DNA from: Ulva prolifera
Taxonomy: Eukaryota > Chlorophyta > Ulvophyceae > Ulvales > Ulvaceae
Assembly (NCBI GenBank): GCA_023078555.1
Contig: CM041201.1
Location: 1,185,713-1,249,712 of the forward strand
Direction: 5' to 3'
Length of the DNA stretch: 64,000 nucleotides
The position numbers and the translations under genes were made by a program. Shown in pieces: positions 11,901 through 22,879 of the stretch (position 1 is its first letter; each line of letters starts with the position of its first letter). The notes under the pieces are model-generated. The model was not told the DNA's origin, did no database searches, and was given only the letters and a program-made list of their open reading frames with translations.

Positions 11901-13321
11901 CACGTACAGTTGGGCGCCGTCACCCCCTGCAAGCGGGCTCAGTGTCCGGGAGAGGCTACTGCAGGCCCCACTGGACCCAGCCGATATCAATGGCCTGGCT
12001 ACTGAGTGATGATGACGCAGGATAGGTCGAACTCAAGGCGAGCGCACCCAAGCTGAAAAGCAGTGCAATCTCGTCCGGGTCAGCCTTGTCGAAAATCCCC
12101 CCGCACTTGGCGTTCAGGGCACGTCCGGCAGGGGACTTCCAGAAACCGGCGGGATCCTGTAGGGCGTGCACTCGATGAGCACGAACCGCGGCAAGGACGC
12201 CGGGTTGCAGAATCAGGTCTTTCAGCGATGCGGCCTCCCCAAAGTAGAAGACACTCCGGCAAGGTGCACCCTTGCCTGCCAGGTCCACCTCGAAACGCTT
12301 CTGGGTGCACCCTGGGGTGTTGCAGATGTCGTCCAAGTGGTGGGTATGATCACACGGCTTTATACCTGGGAAGAGAGTCCAGCACTGTGGGCACACGTGT
12401 CGGGTCACCGAAGAGACATCTGGTACAGCCAGGACAGCCTTGACCAGGTGGAAGGATGGGGGGAACATATTCCCATCTGGTAAGAGTAGATAATGCACAA
12501 AACGACACCACATGTCCACCACAACATCACTCATCCGGAACATGCTTTTCAGGCTGGCGATCCACATTGATACAGTCAACACTGTGAGACGGCAGGTGTC
12601 GGAGACCGGATCCATCCGTCTCTGACGCCACCATGCGGCAGTCCCCTTCACGGCTGCAGCCTCGGCTGAGACCTGTGGACCCTCGCGGCCGTCGAGGGCG
12701 TCGCTCTGCACATAGTCACCAGCCATTGACGCCGAGAGGGAGCAGGGGGTGGGTGCCCAGCATAAGAGCAAGTCGGATAATCTTGCTGCGTCGGGGGACA
12801 CCGAAAGGACAAACCTCGGTAGAGTCTGTGTCCCAGTCATCTCCTGACAGGCTGGAGAGGACACTGCTGGCGTCGTCGTAAAGGCTGTCGGCATCGTCGT
12901 CTCCGTAGTCTTCTTCGGATACGTCGGAGCCCTCAGGTACCTGGCCACATGACACCAATCACGATCACCAGATAGTCAGCACTCGGAGATCAGACGAGGT
13001 GTTCAGGGACAGGCACACCTCGATGAGGACCTCGTCGACTCGACCGAGGTCGACATCGCCCGGAGGCTGGTTGCCCGCCACTTGCTGGCTGCCTGTGTCA
13101 TCGCCAGTGCCATCGTCACGAGTCTGAGCGCGCCCCGCGGGGCAGGCGCGGGGGTGCTTCTGGGCGGTTAGAAGCCTGTCAAACGGTTTACTACATTTAG
13201 TGCACTTGTATAGTAACTTTCGGTCCCCTTCACGAAGAGGAGGATCAAGGCGCAGAATGCCAACGGTTGCAAGGTTGTCGTCTACAGTACGCTTGGCGGT
13301 GCGAGGCCTACGCGGAGCCAT
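8941..13321 (-). CDS. Tnp2/DUF4218-like DDE transposase (CACTA/EnSpm-related), multi-exon
   Basis: Resolved exons: 13321-13019, 12940-12815, about 12730-12048, 11926-11726, 11629 to about 11430. Less certain blocks follow to about 10730, at about 10640-10420, and from about 10330 to the stop at 8941. Order of signals: a C2HC zinc-finger-like motif (CTKCSKPF..HPRAC) in exon 1; an acidic exon; the Tnp2 N-terminal part; GGDGAQLY and a VEGPTEPTNMDS block typical of Tnp2; EGDIPW..GHGGKRACYRC; LGVKGSSLFSTLSYF; a GVAHVFLLGLLMDFWNQWL helix; then a DUF4218-like region (LHIAVWHLPDQVRCCGP..FWIERMVQLLKR), and a DUF4216-like C-terminus. It is probably a functional or recently functional transposase; catalytic acidic residues cannot be assigned with certainty. 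It is head-to-head with the coiled-coil gene, as the paired genes of CACTA elements often are. Confidence 0.8.
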
Positions 13322-13653
13322 TATCTGCACAGTAAACGTCGATAAACTCTGCCTGGATGAATGGAAAGACGTCGCGGCAAGCGAGCGGCGTGGTATGAAC
13401 GAGGTTCAGGCGTAGTGCAAGCGTACTCGGGGACGAGTTGAGTGGCGGGGGATAATCATGCGTGAGGATGTAACGAGGGAGTGTCCCTGTGGCCAATGGC
13501 CGGGCACCAACACGGCACTGTGTTTTCAAAAGGTTGGATACCAGCATCGACGGATAGGCTTCGCCAAGTTCCAAAGAAGTTGAAGTTACTGTAAACGTAT
13601 TGGCTGCTAAGTGTCTGTTTGGTTCCGGTCCTCTCTGTTGTGTACGCGTCGCG
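13322..13653. promoter_or_regulatory. Divergent promoter region between transposase and coiled-coil gene
   Basis: These 332 bp separate two start codons on opposite strands. There is no clear TATA box. Its place suggests a shared bidirectional promoter; this is positional inference only. Confidence 0.45.
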
Positions 13654-16600
13654 ATGTCGGACAGCCTTCAATTTCAGTTCAAGCGAGAGGCCGCGATCGT
13701 CGTCGACAAAGACACTGCGGATGACGACTCTGCGAATGGGATGCTGGACGTGCTAGCGAGGAGTATCTGGCGAAGGGGAGGGGGGTCGGACGGCATGACA
13801 CTGTCGTCGGCCAACGACGAGGACGCCACCTTGGACCTCGACAGCGTGGAGTCCCTGAAGAGATGTATTTCATTCTACTTCGAGAAGGGGAAGATCGCTG
13901 GCGGCATCGAGCCCCCGGTGTTGGTCCAGCCCATCAACCTGCGGAAGAATCGTGGCTCCGCTCCAGGGGCGTCGGCACGCACAGCGGGCTCCACTGCTAC
14001 CGCTGCGACGTGCGACAGCGATCACGTGTGGGAGGTACTACAGTCGGGAGTTCTGATGTGGACTGACAAGCTGTCGGCGATCCTGGGCCAGATGAGGGAC
14101 GAGGACAAGGCGTCTCCGCTGATGCAGGCGCTGCTGAAGGACACCGGCGACCCAAAGTTGCGGATGTTTGAAGGAAGTATGCTGATGCATCAGCACGTTG
14201 GTGCGATCGCAGCGGCAGCAGCGGGGGTACGCTTGTGCTATGCCTGCTACCAACTTGACTCTATCGCCGGCCTGACTTGCTGGGGCGGTTGCCATACGGT
14301 AGTGTGAAGATTACGGTGGATTGGGATGGTTTCGTGTTGTGTTGTATGGCTGAGCGTGTAGTGTGAATGACCCAGTTGTTGTTTTCTTGCTGGAAGTGGT
14401 CGCCACGGACTGTGCTCCGCGGGAGGCAATGGCCACCACAGTACATCGATGACGACCAGACTTGATTGACTTCTGCAGGCGGGCAAAGAGGGGACGGCGT
14501 ACACGGCTGCGAGGAACATAGCAGCAGCATTTCGGGGCCAGCAAGCCATGTTGAGGGACGTGAAGTACAAGTGCGTGTCCTCTTGAGCATGCGACATCAC
14601 GACTGTGCATCACGACTGTGTCAGGATGCACCTGTTCGGCCGTAATCGGTGGTCATCCTGTGTTCGTGTAAGCACACACGCACAGTCGTGATCATCCTGT
14701 TCTTGCAGGGGTTTCCCTCGACGAGCATTTGATCACAACAAGAAGATGCGGCAGAGCGAGCGAGACCGCAAGGACCCGAGAGTGACCGCGGCAGTGAAGG
14801 ACGTGGAGCAAGAACAGGCGCGTTCTTCTTGCTCCCGGATCGTGACGTACATGCAGGACTGCTCGGAATGGTTGGTGGGCCGCCAACCATTCCGAGGCGC
14901 GTTAATAGTTACATGCATGCATGCCCGAATGGCTGGTGGCCCACCGACCATTCGGGGCCCGTGGATAGTGAGATGCCTGAATGCCCGAATGGTCGGTGGG
15001 CCACCAACCATTCCGAGGCGCGTTAATAGTGACGTGCATGCATGCCCGAATGGCTGGTGGCCCACCGACCATTCGGGGCCCGTGGATAGTGAGATGCCTG
15101 AATGCCCGAATGGTTGGTGGGCCACCAACCATTCCGAGGCGCGTTAATAGTGACGTGCATGCATGCCCGAATGGCTGGTGGGCCACCGACCATTCGGGGC
15201 CCGTGGATAGTGAGATGCCTGAATGCCCGAATGGTCGGTGGGCCACCAACCATTCCGAGGCGCGTTAATAGTGACGTGCATGCATGCCCGAATGGCTGGT
15301 GGCCCACCGACCATTCGGGGCCCGTGGATAGTGAGATGCCTGAATGCCCGAATGGTTGGTGGGCCACCAACCATTCCGAGGCGCGTTAATAGTGACGTGC
15401 ATGCATGCCCGAATGGCTGGTGGGCCACCAACCATTCGGGGCCCGTGGATAGTGAGATGCCTGAATGCACGAATGGTCGGTGGGCCACCAACCATTCCGA
15501 GGCGCGTTAATAGTGACGTGCATGCATGCCCGAATGGCTGGTGGCCCACCGACCATTCGGGGCCCGTGGATAGTGAGATGCCTGAATGCCCGAATGGTTG
15601 GTGGGCCAGCAACCATTCCGAGGCGCGTTAATAGTGACGTGCATGCATGCCCGAATGGCTGGTGGCCCACCGACCATTCGGGGCCCGTGGATAGTGAGAT
15701 GCCTGAATGCCCGAATGGCTGGTGGCCCACCAACCATTCCGAGGCGCGTTAATAGTGACGTGCATGCATGCCCGAATGGCTGGTGGGCCACCAACCATTC
15801 GGGGCCCGTGGATAGTGAGATGCAGGCATGCCCGAATGGTTGGTGAGCCACCAACCATTCCGAGACGCGTGAATACTGACGTGCATGCATGCCCGAATGG
15901 TTGGTGGGCCACCAACCATTCCGAGGCGCGTGAATACTGACGTGCATGCCTGCCCGAATGGTTGGTGGCCCACCAACCATTCCGAGGCGCGTGAAAATAG
16001 TGACGTGCACGCATGCCTGAATGGCTGGTGGCCCACCAACCATTCTCGTGCACCGCGCCTGACCCATCTGATGCGGACGTTTTGATACTGCACAACGAAC
16101 ACATTAGGCAACAGCATCCTAGTGCACGTGACAAGCGCACGCCACTGACACATCACCTATACATGCAGCTGTCCAGAATCGGAACCAGGACTGCTTACGG
16201 CGATGGCACGATGAAGTCGGCCGCGCAGTGGGCACGGGAAGACGGAGTGTACGTGGCTGACAACCACTACTTTAGGGATTTCATCCTGGGTGAGATGAAA
16301 AGGGAACAGACAGCGGAATCTCCGTTGCGTCCCACTCACCGGAGGAGCCAACAGGGTGGCCGGGTACGTCTTCGTGGCCATGCTGTACATGACGCAGGGA
16401 TTTTAAAGCGATGTCAGCCGTGGAAGTAGCGTCGATACAGAATCGCGACATGCTTTGCTACGCAGGCCGAGACCAGCAACGGCGGGAGACGCGCCCGCAA
16501 GAGAGGCAGCGACAGGTCACTCGCCGATCTCCCCCCTTCACCTCCGGTTCTCAACCGAACACGGGAGGATGTACCTGACAGCGATGACGTAGAGCTCGAG

Positions 16601-17256
16601 GTCCTACCCCACCTAGTGGCAGCCGGCCCGGAAGTTGCGGACGACGAGATGCCAGTGCCCAAGACTCGGCGAAGCGGCCCAACAGAGATGGACATACAGG
16701 AGGATGAACCGGTACGCCTTGATCTGTACATACCTCCACAAGGTTGACATAAACTGTGCTTTCATAAGCCCAGGCTCATGTACGCGCGTTCATAATGATG
16801 CAGTGCGCTTGCTGATGCATCAAAATCGTATATATGCTGGTCATGTGAGTTTACAAAAGAGTGATGCTGGTCATGTTGTTTCCGTAGGTGCGAGAGATCG
16901 TGTGACAGCATCGTTGTTCTGCAGAAGGCAAAGAAAAAAGATACGCATCCAGCTCTGGAGAAGCGCCAGGCAGAGGCCGAAGAAGAATCTCTCAGGCATG
17001 CCCTCCAGGTTCTCAATGAAAGAATAGCCAAGTCTGAGGACGAATTAGCGAAGCTGGCATCCGGCCCCGCCCGCAACCGGAAGGGTCCGCAGGCAAAGAA
17101 GCTCGATGAATCAATCAAACAGGACAAGGTATGCCACAGTTTATCTGAACAAGTATATCTCAATATGTGTGTACTGTCAGCGGTATGATACAGCGGCGGA
17201 GCGTGCAGGAGGAGGTCCGGGAGCTTATGCAGACCTTGATTGAGATGCTGTCGTGA
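13654..17256 (+). CDS. Unknown coiled-coil protein gene of the putative transposon (7 exons)
   Basis: Exons 13654-14298, 14479-14570, 14709-14841, 16169-16363, 16466-16711, 16925-17128 and 17194-17256 join without a break to 525 residues; every junction keeps frame. The family is not recognised. Exon 1 (residues 1-215) is acidic to mixed, with WEVLQSGVLMWTDKLSAIL. Residues about 240-290 are basic and charged (KKMRQSERDRKDPR). Exon 5 is acidic and Pro-rich. Exon 6 (438-505) is a clear coiled coil (LEKRQAEAEEES..LNERIAKSEDELAKL). The last exon ends RELMQTLIEMLS. Intron 3 (14842-16168) holds the whole right hairpin array. ATG 13654 is preferred over an in-frame TTG at 13600. By position (divergent partner of a Tnp2 transposase) it could be a TnpA-like DNA-binding accessory protein, but no known domain supports that. 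The donor of intron 1 (GTAGTG) is weak. Confidence 0.6.
14866..16048. repeat. Right hairpin-repeat array, about 20 hairpins, intronic
   Basis: Eight composite units of 121 bp (14868-15835) each hold two different hairpins. Type B is GAATGG(T/C)(T/C)GGTGG.. / ..CCAACCATTCCGAGGCGCG. Type A has longer arms starting CCCGAATGGCTGGTGG, ends CCATTCGGGG, and is followed by CCCGTGGATAGTGAGATGCC. Four further type-B-like units of about 61 bp follow (about 15834, 15895, 15955, 16018). The arms match those of the arrays at 1-336 and 8640-8910, but the linkers differ. The many 95- and 115-residue ORFs here are artefacts of the repeat. Confidence 0.97.
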
Positions 17257-17859
17257 GGTGAAGACTCAGATTGAAGATGTCTGTATATTAGTTGCACACC
17301 AACGGGGGCTCAGAAGACACTGTCCCTGAACACAGGCGGTCGTGACCGAGTGTATGAGTGGGGTATATGACACGTTAGACGTGGCATTACCTGTTATAGT
17401 AGTAATGTCGTTCCGTATGGACATGCAGAGGTCACCAGGTGACGAGATCTCACTGTAAGCAATGTCTATGATAGTTTATGATTGCCTATGCAAAGCATGA
17501 CCGCCTGCCTACAAACTCGTGTGAACACATCAACAAAGCTGTCTTGTTTCGGAACCACGGTGTACATGCTGCTTGTATACGCGTACGCGAAACTGCCTAT
17601 CCCGCAAGACCGTATGTCATGTGCGCACCATTCGCGATTCACGTTGAAAACCTGGTGCACCTGTTAAAATAGAGTGAATAAGAGAGAACAAACACCGATA
17701 CCGAGTCGCATCCGTGTCAACGGCAACATGCACGTGGCACACATGTAAAGGAGGCCTCGCTGACCTCACCACGTACGTACTCTGCCTCCGGCACGGTCGA
17801 ACAGAGAGTAACCAAGTAATAACCCCTCATGAACCAGCATGTTCGTCCACGCTTCCGGA
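17257..17859. other. Intergenic, with a degenerate foldback-arm copy at about 17661-17745
   Basis: TGTAA near 17453 could be the poly(A) signal of the upstream coiled-coil gene. From about 17661 (TAGAGTGAATAAGAGAGAAC) to 17745 the sequence is a diverged copy of the 73-bp foldback arm found at 22022-22094. Nothing else is supportable, and no clear terminal inverted repeat marks a right end of the large transposon. Confidence 0.5.
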
Positions 17860-18185
17860 CGGCTTCCGCAAGGCTCCGCTGGAACGTCCCCGGATCCGAA
17901 ATCATTCCGAAATTTTAAGCATTCTTCCTCAAACAGTCCTCTGGATGCATTGCGGAACCTTCGCGCGTTCCGGCACCACTCCGGAAACGTTCCGGCGGAA
18001 CACCCACGTGGAGTGCACTTGGAAACCACCCGGTCGGAACGCTCGCGGAACTTCCTCCCACGCTCCGGACTGCCTTCCGGACGCTCCGCTAACAGTCCTT
18101 TCGCTGTTCCGGGGGCTCCGCCACGCATCCGCCCCTCTTCCGCGAGCCGTCCTCGCACGTTCCCCACCACCACGTCACCATTCTC
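17860..18185. other. TTCCG/CGGAA-dense patch
   Basis: About 13 occurrences of TTCCG or CGGAA fall within roughly 290 bp, several as palindromic TCCGGA or CCGGAA words in both orientations. The patch ends exactly where the truncated Copia element begins. ORFs exist on both strands but look like by-products of base composition. The function is unknown. Confidence 0.5.
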
Positions 18186-18195
18186 CTAGTGATGT

Positions 18196-21100
18196 ATGCA
18201 TGAAAAGGATGAGAAGGGTCAGGTCATCCGATGGGTTGTGGACACCGGCTGTACACAGCATATGCTGAAGGATGCACAGTTTGCAAGCAACGTCCGCGCA
18301 TGTGATGTCGACGTGATGATTGCAAACGGGGAGTCTGTGAAGGCTCGTGGCAAGTGCGATCTGAAGCTGACCACCTGGGTTGGAGACAAATTCTTTAAGA
18401 TGCATCTCAAAGACATCCTGGTGGTGCCTCAAGCCCCGCATAATTTGCTGTCGGGACCAGCGCTGGCGCGGAGCAACAATGATGTTGAGCTCCAAGGCGG
18501 CAGCTGCAAAGGGGTTCTGAAGCGCGCAGGCGGGTATGTGTGGGGTGTCACGACGCCTGATGACAAGGGACTAAGTATCCTGGTTACATATCGGGCAGCA
18601 CCGGAGGGTGCCGATGCCCATATGGGTGTCCCGACGGGTGGCAAGACGATGCAAGAAGCTCTGTGCGCGAGCCGGGATTCGGCTGCGCTGTGGCACAGGA
18701 GGTTGGGGCATTTGAGCTACGCAGCCATCGCAAAGATGGCTCGGGATGGAGCAGTCGCCGGAATGCCGGTGCAGGCAAAGCGGCTGCAGGCCAAGATTGG
18801 CACGGCGTGCAAGATCTGCATGGAAGCCAAGCATGCGGCGGAGCCGCATGGGATATCGGAAACCAGAGCGACGTCACCACTGCAGTTGGTGCACTCTGAT
18901 CTGATGGGGCCGCTGAGACCAGCGAGCGCTGGAGGCAATCAATACATCCTGACGGCTGTGGACGACTACAGCGGGTACGCTCAGGTGAAGCTGATTAGCC
19001 AGAAGAGTGACGCCGGCAAGGCGTTGCAGGAGATCCTACTGATGTGGGAGCGGCAGTTGAATGCGAAGGTGAAGCGAGTCCGGACGGACAGGGGTGGCGA
19101 GTACGCGTCATTCGATCGCTGGTGTGACACCCGAGGCATCCTGCGTGAGCGGTCTGTTGCATATACACCGGAGCAGAACGGCCGGGCTGAACGGTTCAAT
19201 CGAACTGTGACCCAGAAAGCCAGAGCAATGGTGATTGATGCTGCATTTGCCAAGAAATATTGGGGTGATGCATTCACTACGGCTGTGCTGGTGTACAATG
19301 TGTCTGCGCGGATGACACAACCGAAGACACCGCATGAATTGTTCTGGGGGTTGAAGCCAGACATCAGCCACTTGCGGGTTTTCGGCTGTAAAGTATTCTG
19401 CAAGCGAAACCCGTCAGACTGCAAAAAAGCTCACTGCCTGGAGTGACGAGGGACGTTTCCTCGGATATGATGAGGGTACCAAGGGCTGGAAGGTCTTGCT
19501 GGACAATGGCAAGATCGTCATTCGGGCGAATGTGAAGTTCGTCGAAGAAGCAGCAGCGGAGGAGGAGCACGCAGCGGATCATGCAGATCACAACGCTGCT
19601 GCACCTGATCGTGCTGATCAGCATGCTGCTGCATCTGCGAACGAAGGTGCATGCTCGAATGAAGGCATGCAGCCCGATGACAATCACTCTGAGATGGCAG
19701 CTGGCCCTGAGGTCAATGATCATGAAGATGCTGAGATCTCTGAGGATGATGCTCATAATGATCCGGCAGAGCCGGAGGTTGCAGAGGAGGAAGTGCAGTT
19801 GCCTCAGAAGAGGGTGCTGCCTCCGCGAACCAGAGAGCCGTCCAAGAAACTCAGAGATGCGTATGCTCTGCTTGCAAAAGATGGGCTGCCTGATGAGCCG
19901 GAGCTTCATGTGGCTCAGCAGCAACCGGACTGGTCGCTGTGGGAGATCGCTATTGAAGAGGAGATGCAATCTCTGATTCAGATGAAAGCATTTGAAGTGA
20001 TTGACAAGCCGGACGCTGTTGCGAAAGCTTTGAAGTGCAAGTGGGTTCTGAAGAGGAAGAGGACCAAGGAAGGTCACATCGAGAGGTACAAGGCTCGCCT
20101 CGTGGCCAAGGGCTTCACGCAGCAGAAGGGAGTCAACTATGATGAGGTATTTGCTTCGGTAGTCAAGTATTCCACAGTGAGGGCAATGCTGGCTATGGCT
20201 GCAGTGGAGGACCTCGAGATCGAGCAGATAGATGTGAAGACAGCTTTTCTGAATGGGCCTCTGCAAGAAAACATCTACATGGAGATCCCGGAGCTGTATG
20301 ATTTCGGGAAGAACAAGGTGCTGCATCTCAAGCGAGCGTTGTATGGGCTGAAGCAGGCTGCCAGAGCATGGCATCAAGAGCTCAATCGTGTGTTAAAGCG
20401 ATATGGCTTTGAGGTGTCATACGCTGATTCATCTCTCTTTGCGTTTGAGAGGAATGGCAGGCGCTCGTTCCTGCTGATATATGTTGATGATGGCCTCGTG
20501 ATTGGCTGCAAGGCAGATACCAATCACATCATCGACATTCTGGCTGTCGAGTTCGACATCAGAAAGTTGGGGGCAGCATCCTACTTCCTGTCGATGGTGA
20601 TACAGCGTGACAGAGGCGCACGCACAATCACACTGCATCAGAAGAAGTATGCTACTGAGATACTGCAGCGGGGGGGGATGGCCGAGGCTAAGCCCAAGTC
20701 CATACCGCTGGCAGTGAATCTCAAGCTCAGCAGCAAGGGTGATGATCAGATGGAAGATTCGTCTGATTATGCAGCGATCGTGGGCAAGCTAATGTATTTA
20801 GCTACATGCACACGCCCGGATCTGGCGTATTCTGTGGGGCTGCTGGCTCGATTTATGGCCAAGCCTCGGGAGGAGCATTGGCAGTGTGTCAAGTGGCTGC
20901 TCCAGTATCTCAAGAAGACTCTGTCATTAGGACTGAAGTATGGGGGACAGCAGCAGCTTGAGTTTGTGGGATATACTGACTCAGATTTTGCTGCTGATCC
21001 GGACAAGCGGAGGAGCACAGGGGGCTGTGTTTTCCTGTTCGCTGGTGGAGCCATCGAGTGGAACTCGAAGCTGCTTCCTACAGTAGCAACATCCACAATG

Positions 21101-21451
21101 GAGGCTGAATACATGGCAGGTGCTATTGCAGCCAAGACAGCCTTGTGGACAAGGAAGCTGATGGCAACAATCCGAGGAGGAGATGAAAAGATACAGGGCA
21201 CAAAGCTGCACTGTGACAATCAAGCAGCGTTGGCTCTGATGAAGAATCCAGTTCACAACCAGAGGGCCAAGCATATTGATGTGTGTCATCACTTCATCCA
21301 AGAGAGGGTTGCCAGAGGAGAGCTGGTGGTTGACTATGTGCCAACCAAGGAGATGTATGCTGATATGATGACCAAGGCTTTACCAAAGCCGCAGTTAGAA
21401 TATCATAGGACCAAGCTGGGTTTGTTTGATGTTTGCGAAGAAGCTGAATAG
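18196..21451 (+). pseudogene. pol: Copia pol polyprotein (protease-integrase-RT-RNase H), one frameshift
   Basis: Frame 1 covers 18196 to about 19410. It has protease motif DTGCTQHM, a GAG-pre-integrase HHCC-type finger (ALWHRRLGHLSY..CKICMEAKH), and integrase core with all three acidic residues visible (HSDLMGP, RTDRGGEY, TPEQNGRAE). A one-base shift near 19405-19410 (after FGCKVFCKR) moves to the frame that runs to 21451. There the RT shows RYKARLVAKGF, IDVKTAFLNG and the catalytic YVDDG, and RNase H shows YTDSDFA, MEAEYMA and DNQAA. The two frames together make a nearly complete pol. The missing N-terminus and the shift make it non-autonomous, although the shift could be a sequencing error. 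Its coding preservation suggests a young insertion. Confidence 0.9.
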
Positions 21452-21474
21452 TCTAGACACTGATTCAGGAGGAG

Positions 21475-21733
21475 TGTTGAAAGTGGGTCAGCATCTAGAA
21501 GCTTCTGATTACGTATGGTGTTGGAGTGTACTGGAAGTATCCAGTTGGGGCCAGATAGGCCTGGATACTCTAGAGGACTCTAGATACATTGTGTGAGACA
21601 AGTGTGCTTTGGAGCACAGCACAAGACAGGCAGTAGGCCTGGTGTGCGGAACATATATAAAGGCGCGGTTGCGCTGGTGTTGTTTACTCTTTCTCTGTCT
21701 CCGTGTAACATCGATATATACCAATTCTCAACA
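21475..21733 (+). repeat. 3' LTR of the Copia element (259 bp)
   Basis: It begins TGTTGA and ends TCAACA, a perfect 6-bp inverted terminal pair, directly after the polypurine tract. Inside are a TATA box (ACATATATAAAGG, about 21650-21662) and TGTAA near 21706, giving a plausible promoter and poly(A) signal. Confidence 0.85.
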
Positions 21734-22021
21734 AGTTCTGCATCTCCACATCATGATGTACTACAACTGAGTTGCGTGCGTTGACCCTCTGCGACAGTGA
21801 GGTTCCGCCGCGTGCACATTACTCTGCAGACAAGTGGCAGCCAAAGGCCTGAGCCCAGCTAGAGTCCTGCATAATATGCACGTCCCACCTCGGCATATGA
21901 GCTACCTCGCGCGTGAGGCCTCGGAGACACGAGTCTCTCGCCTGTTGGGAGCCGTGACTCCATGCATTGACTATTCGGTGTTGCAATTGCTGACGGCGGT
22001 AGCGGTTCACGTTTAACTGTG

Positions 22022-22510
22022 TTTACAAAAGAGTGAACGGGAGAAAACAAACACTGAAACCGAATCTCATCCGAATCAACTGCAACATACACTCACACAC
22101 ACACGAACACTACAACCGCACTCACAACTCAGTCCGGCAGGATCGCGTCCTCCAGGCCCGCATCATATCGCAACCCTTGCTCCCGAGAGATGACAAGCAC
22201 AGACTTCCGATACATATCCGCATTGCCGCGCTGCAATGACACCGACAACACCCGCAGCGCCCACTGGACAAACGCGCCTTTGGAGATGCGCCCACTGGCA
22301 GCGGCCACATCCCCCAACTGACCGACGAACCTCACGGTATTGTTTTCTCCCGTTCACTCTTTTGTAAACAATACTACGACCACGCGCGGCCGCTTGGCAC
22401 GTGCATGTGCCAGCAGCTACTGTAACGAGCGCGACTGGAGTGTATGTTGATGTTGATTCGGATGAGATTCGGTTTCAGTGTTTGTTTTCTCCCGTTCACT
22501 CTTTTGTAAA
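22022..22510. mobile_element. Foldback element with 73-bp inverted arms
   Basis: The left arm 22022-22094 and right arm 22438-22510 are inverted copies identical apart from a few bases. The outer end reads TTTACAAAAGAGTGAACGGG and the inner end AACATACACTC. A third, partial inverted copy of the outer 30 bases is at about 22339-22372, so the structure may be nested. There is no transposase inside. Diverged copies of the arm are at about 17661-17745 and 44511-44580. The superfamily is not assigned. Confidence 0.8.
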
Positions 22511-22879
22511 TACCTCACGGCAGCCTTGCCCATGAAGCCACACGATTCATGCACCATACATATTTGCATGCGTATCACCGACTGCATCCTCTATCTCAGA
22601 GATACAGGATCAGCCTGTCGATGCGCATGCCCGTGGACGAATGCAGACACTATCTGCAGTCCATCGATAGTATTTGCAAAGCTCTGACCATGTGGTGGAG
22701 GCCGATAGTAGTTCTGCTGGCTTTGCCAATCCTGCCGCTGCTGGGACGCAGGTGACATGCAGCTGCGTCCCAGACATTATCCCTTGACGTGTCTATTTCA
22801 ATGTGAACTGTTACTTACCAATGATCTCACGTCGAATCATGAATGCATGCCATGAGAGAGCACCACATATGCTGTACAT
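22511..22879. other. Spacer with no supportable gene
   Basis: No conserved motif or long real ORF is seen between the foldback element and the 3' end of the non-LTR retrotransposon. Confidence 0.5.

Larger units (their letters stand above)
18190..21733 (+). mobile_element. Ty1/Copia LTR retrotransposon, 5'-truncated, 3' LTR kept
   Basis: It starts inside the protease region; no gag, primer-binding site or 5' LTR is found upstream, where an in-frame stop lies directly before the open frame. The domain order protease, integrase, reverse transcriptase, RNase H defines Copia. A polypurine tract (CAGGAGGAG, about 21465-21474) sits directly before the 3' LTR. The 5-bp sequence after the LTR (AGTTC) cannot be tested as a target duplication because the left end is lost. 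Confidence 0.95.

Noticed and set aside
14866-16048. Many 95- and 115-residue ORFs on both strands, and resemblance to a CRISPR array
   Set aside because: The ORFs repeat because the 121-bp unit lacks stops in some frames. Spacers between hairpins are not unique, and the window is eukaryotic, so it is not CRISPR.
17257-17860. A right terminal inverted repeat of the large transposon
   Set aside because: The left end is outside the window and no CACTA-type end could be matched, so the boundary is left open.
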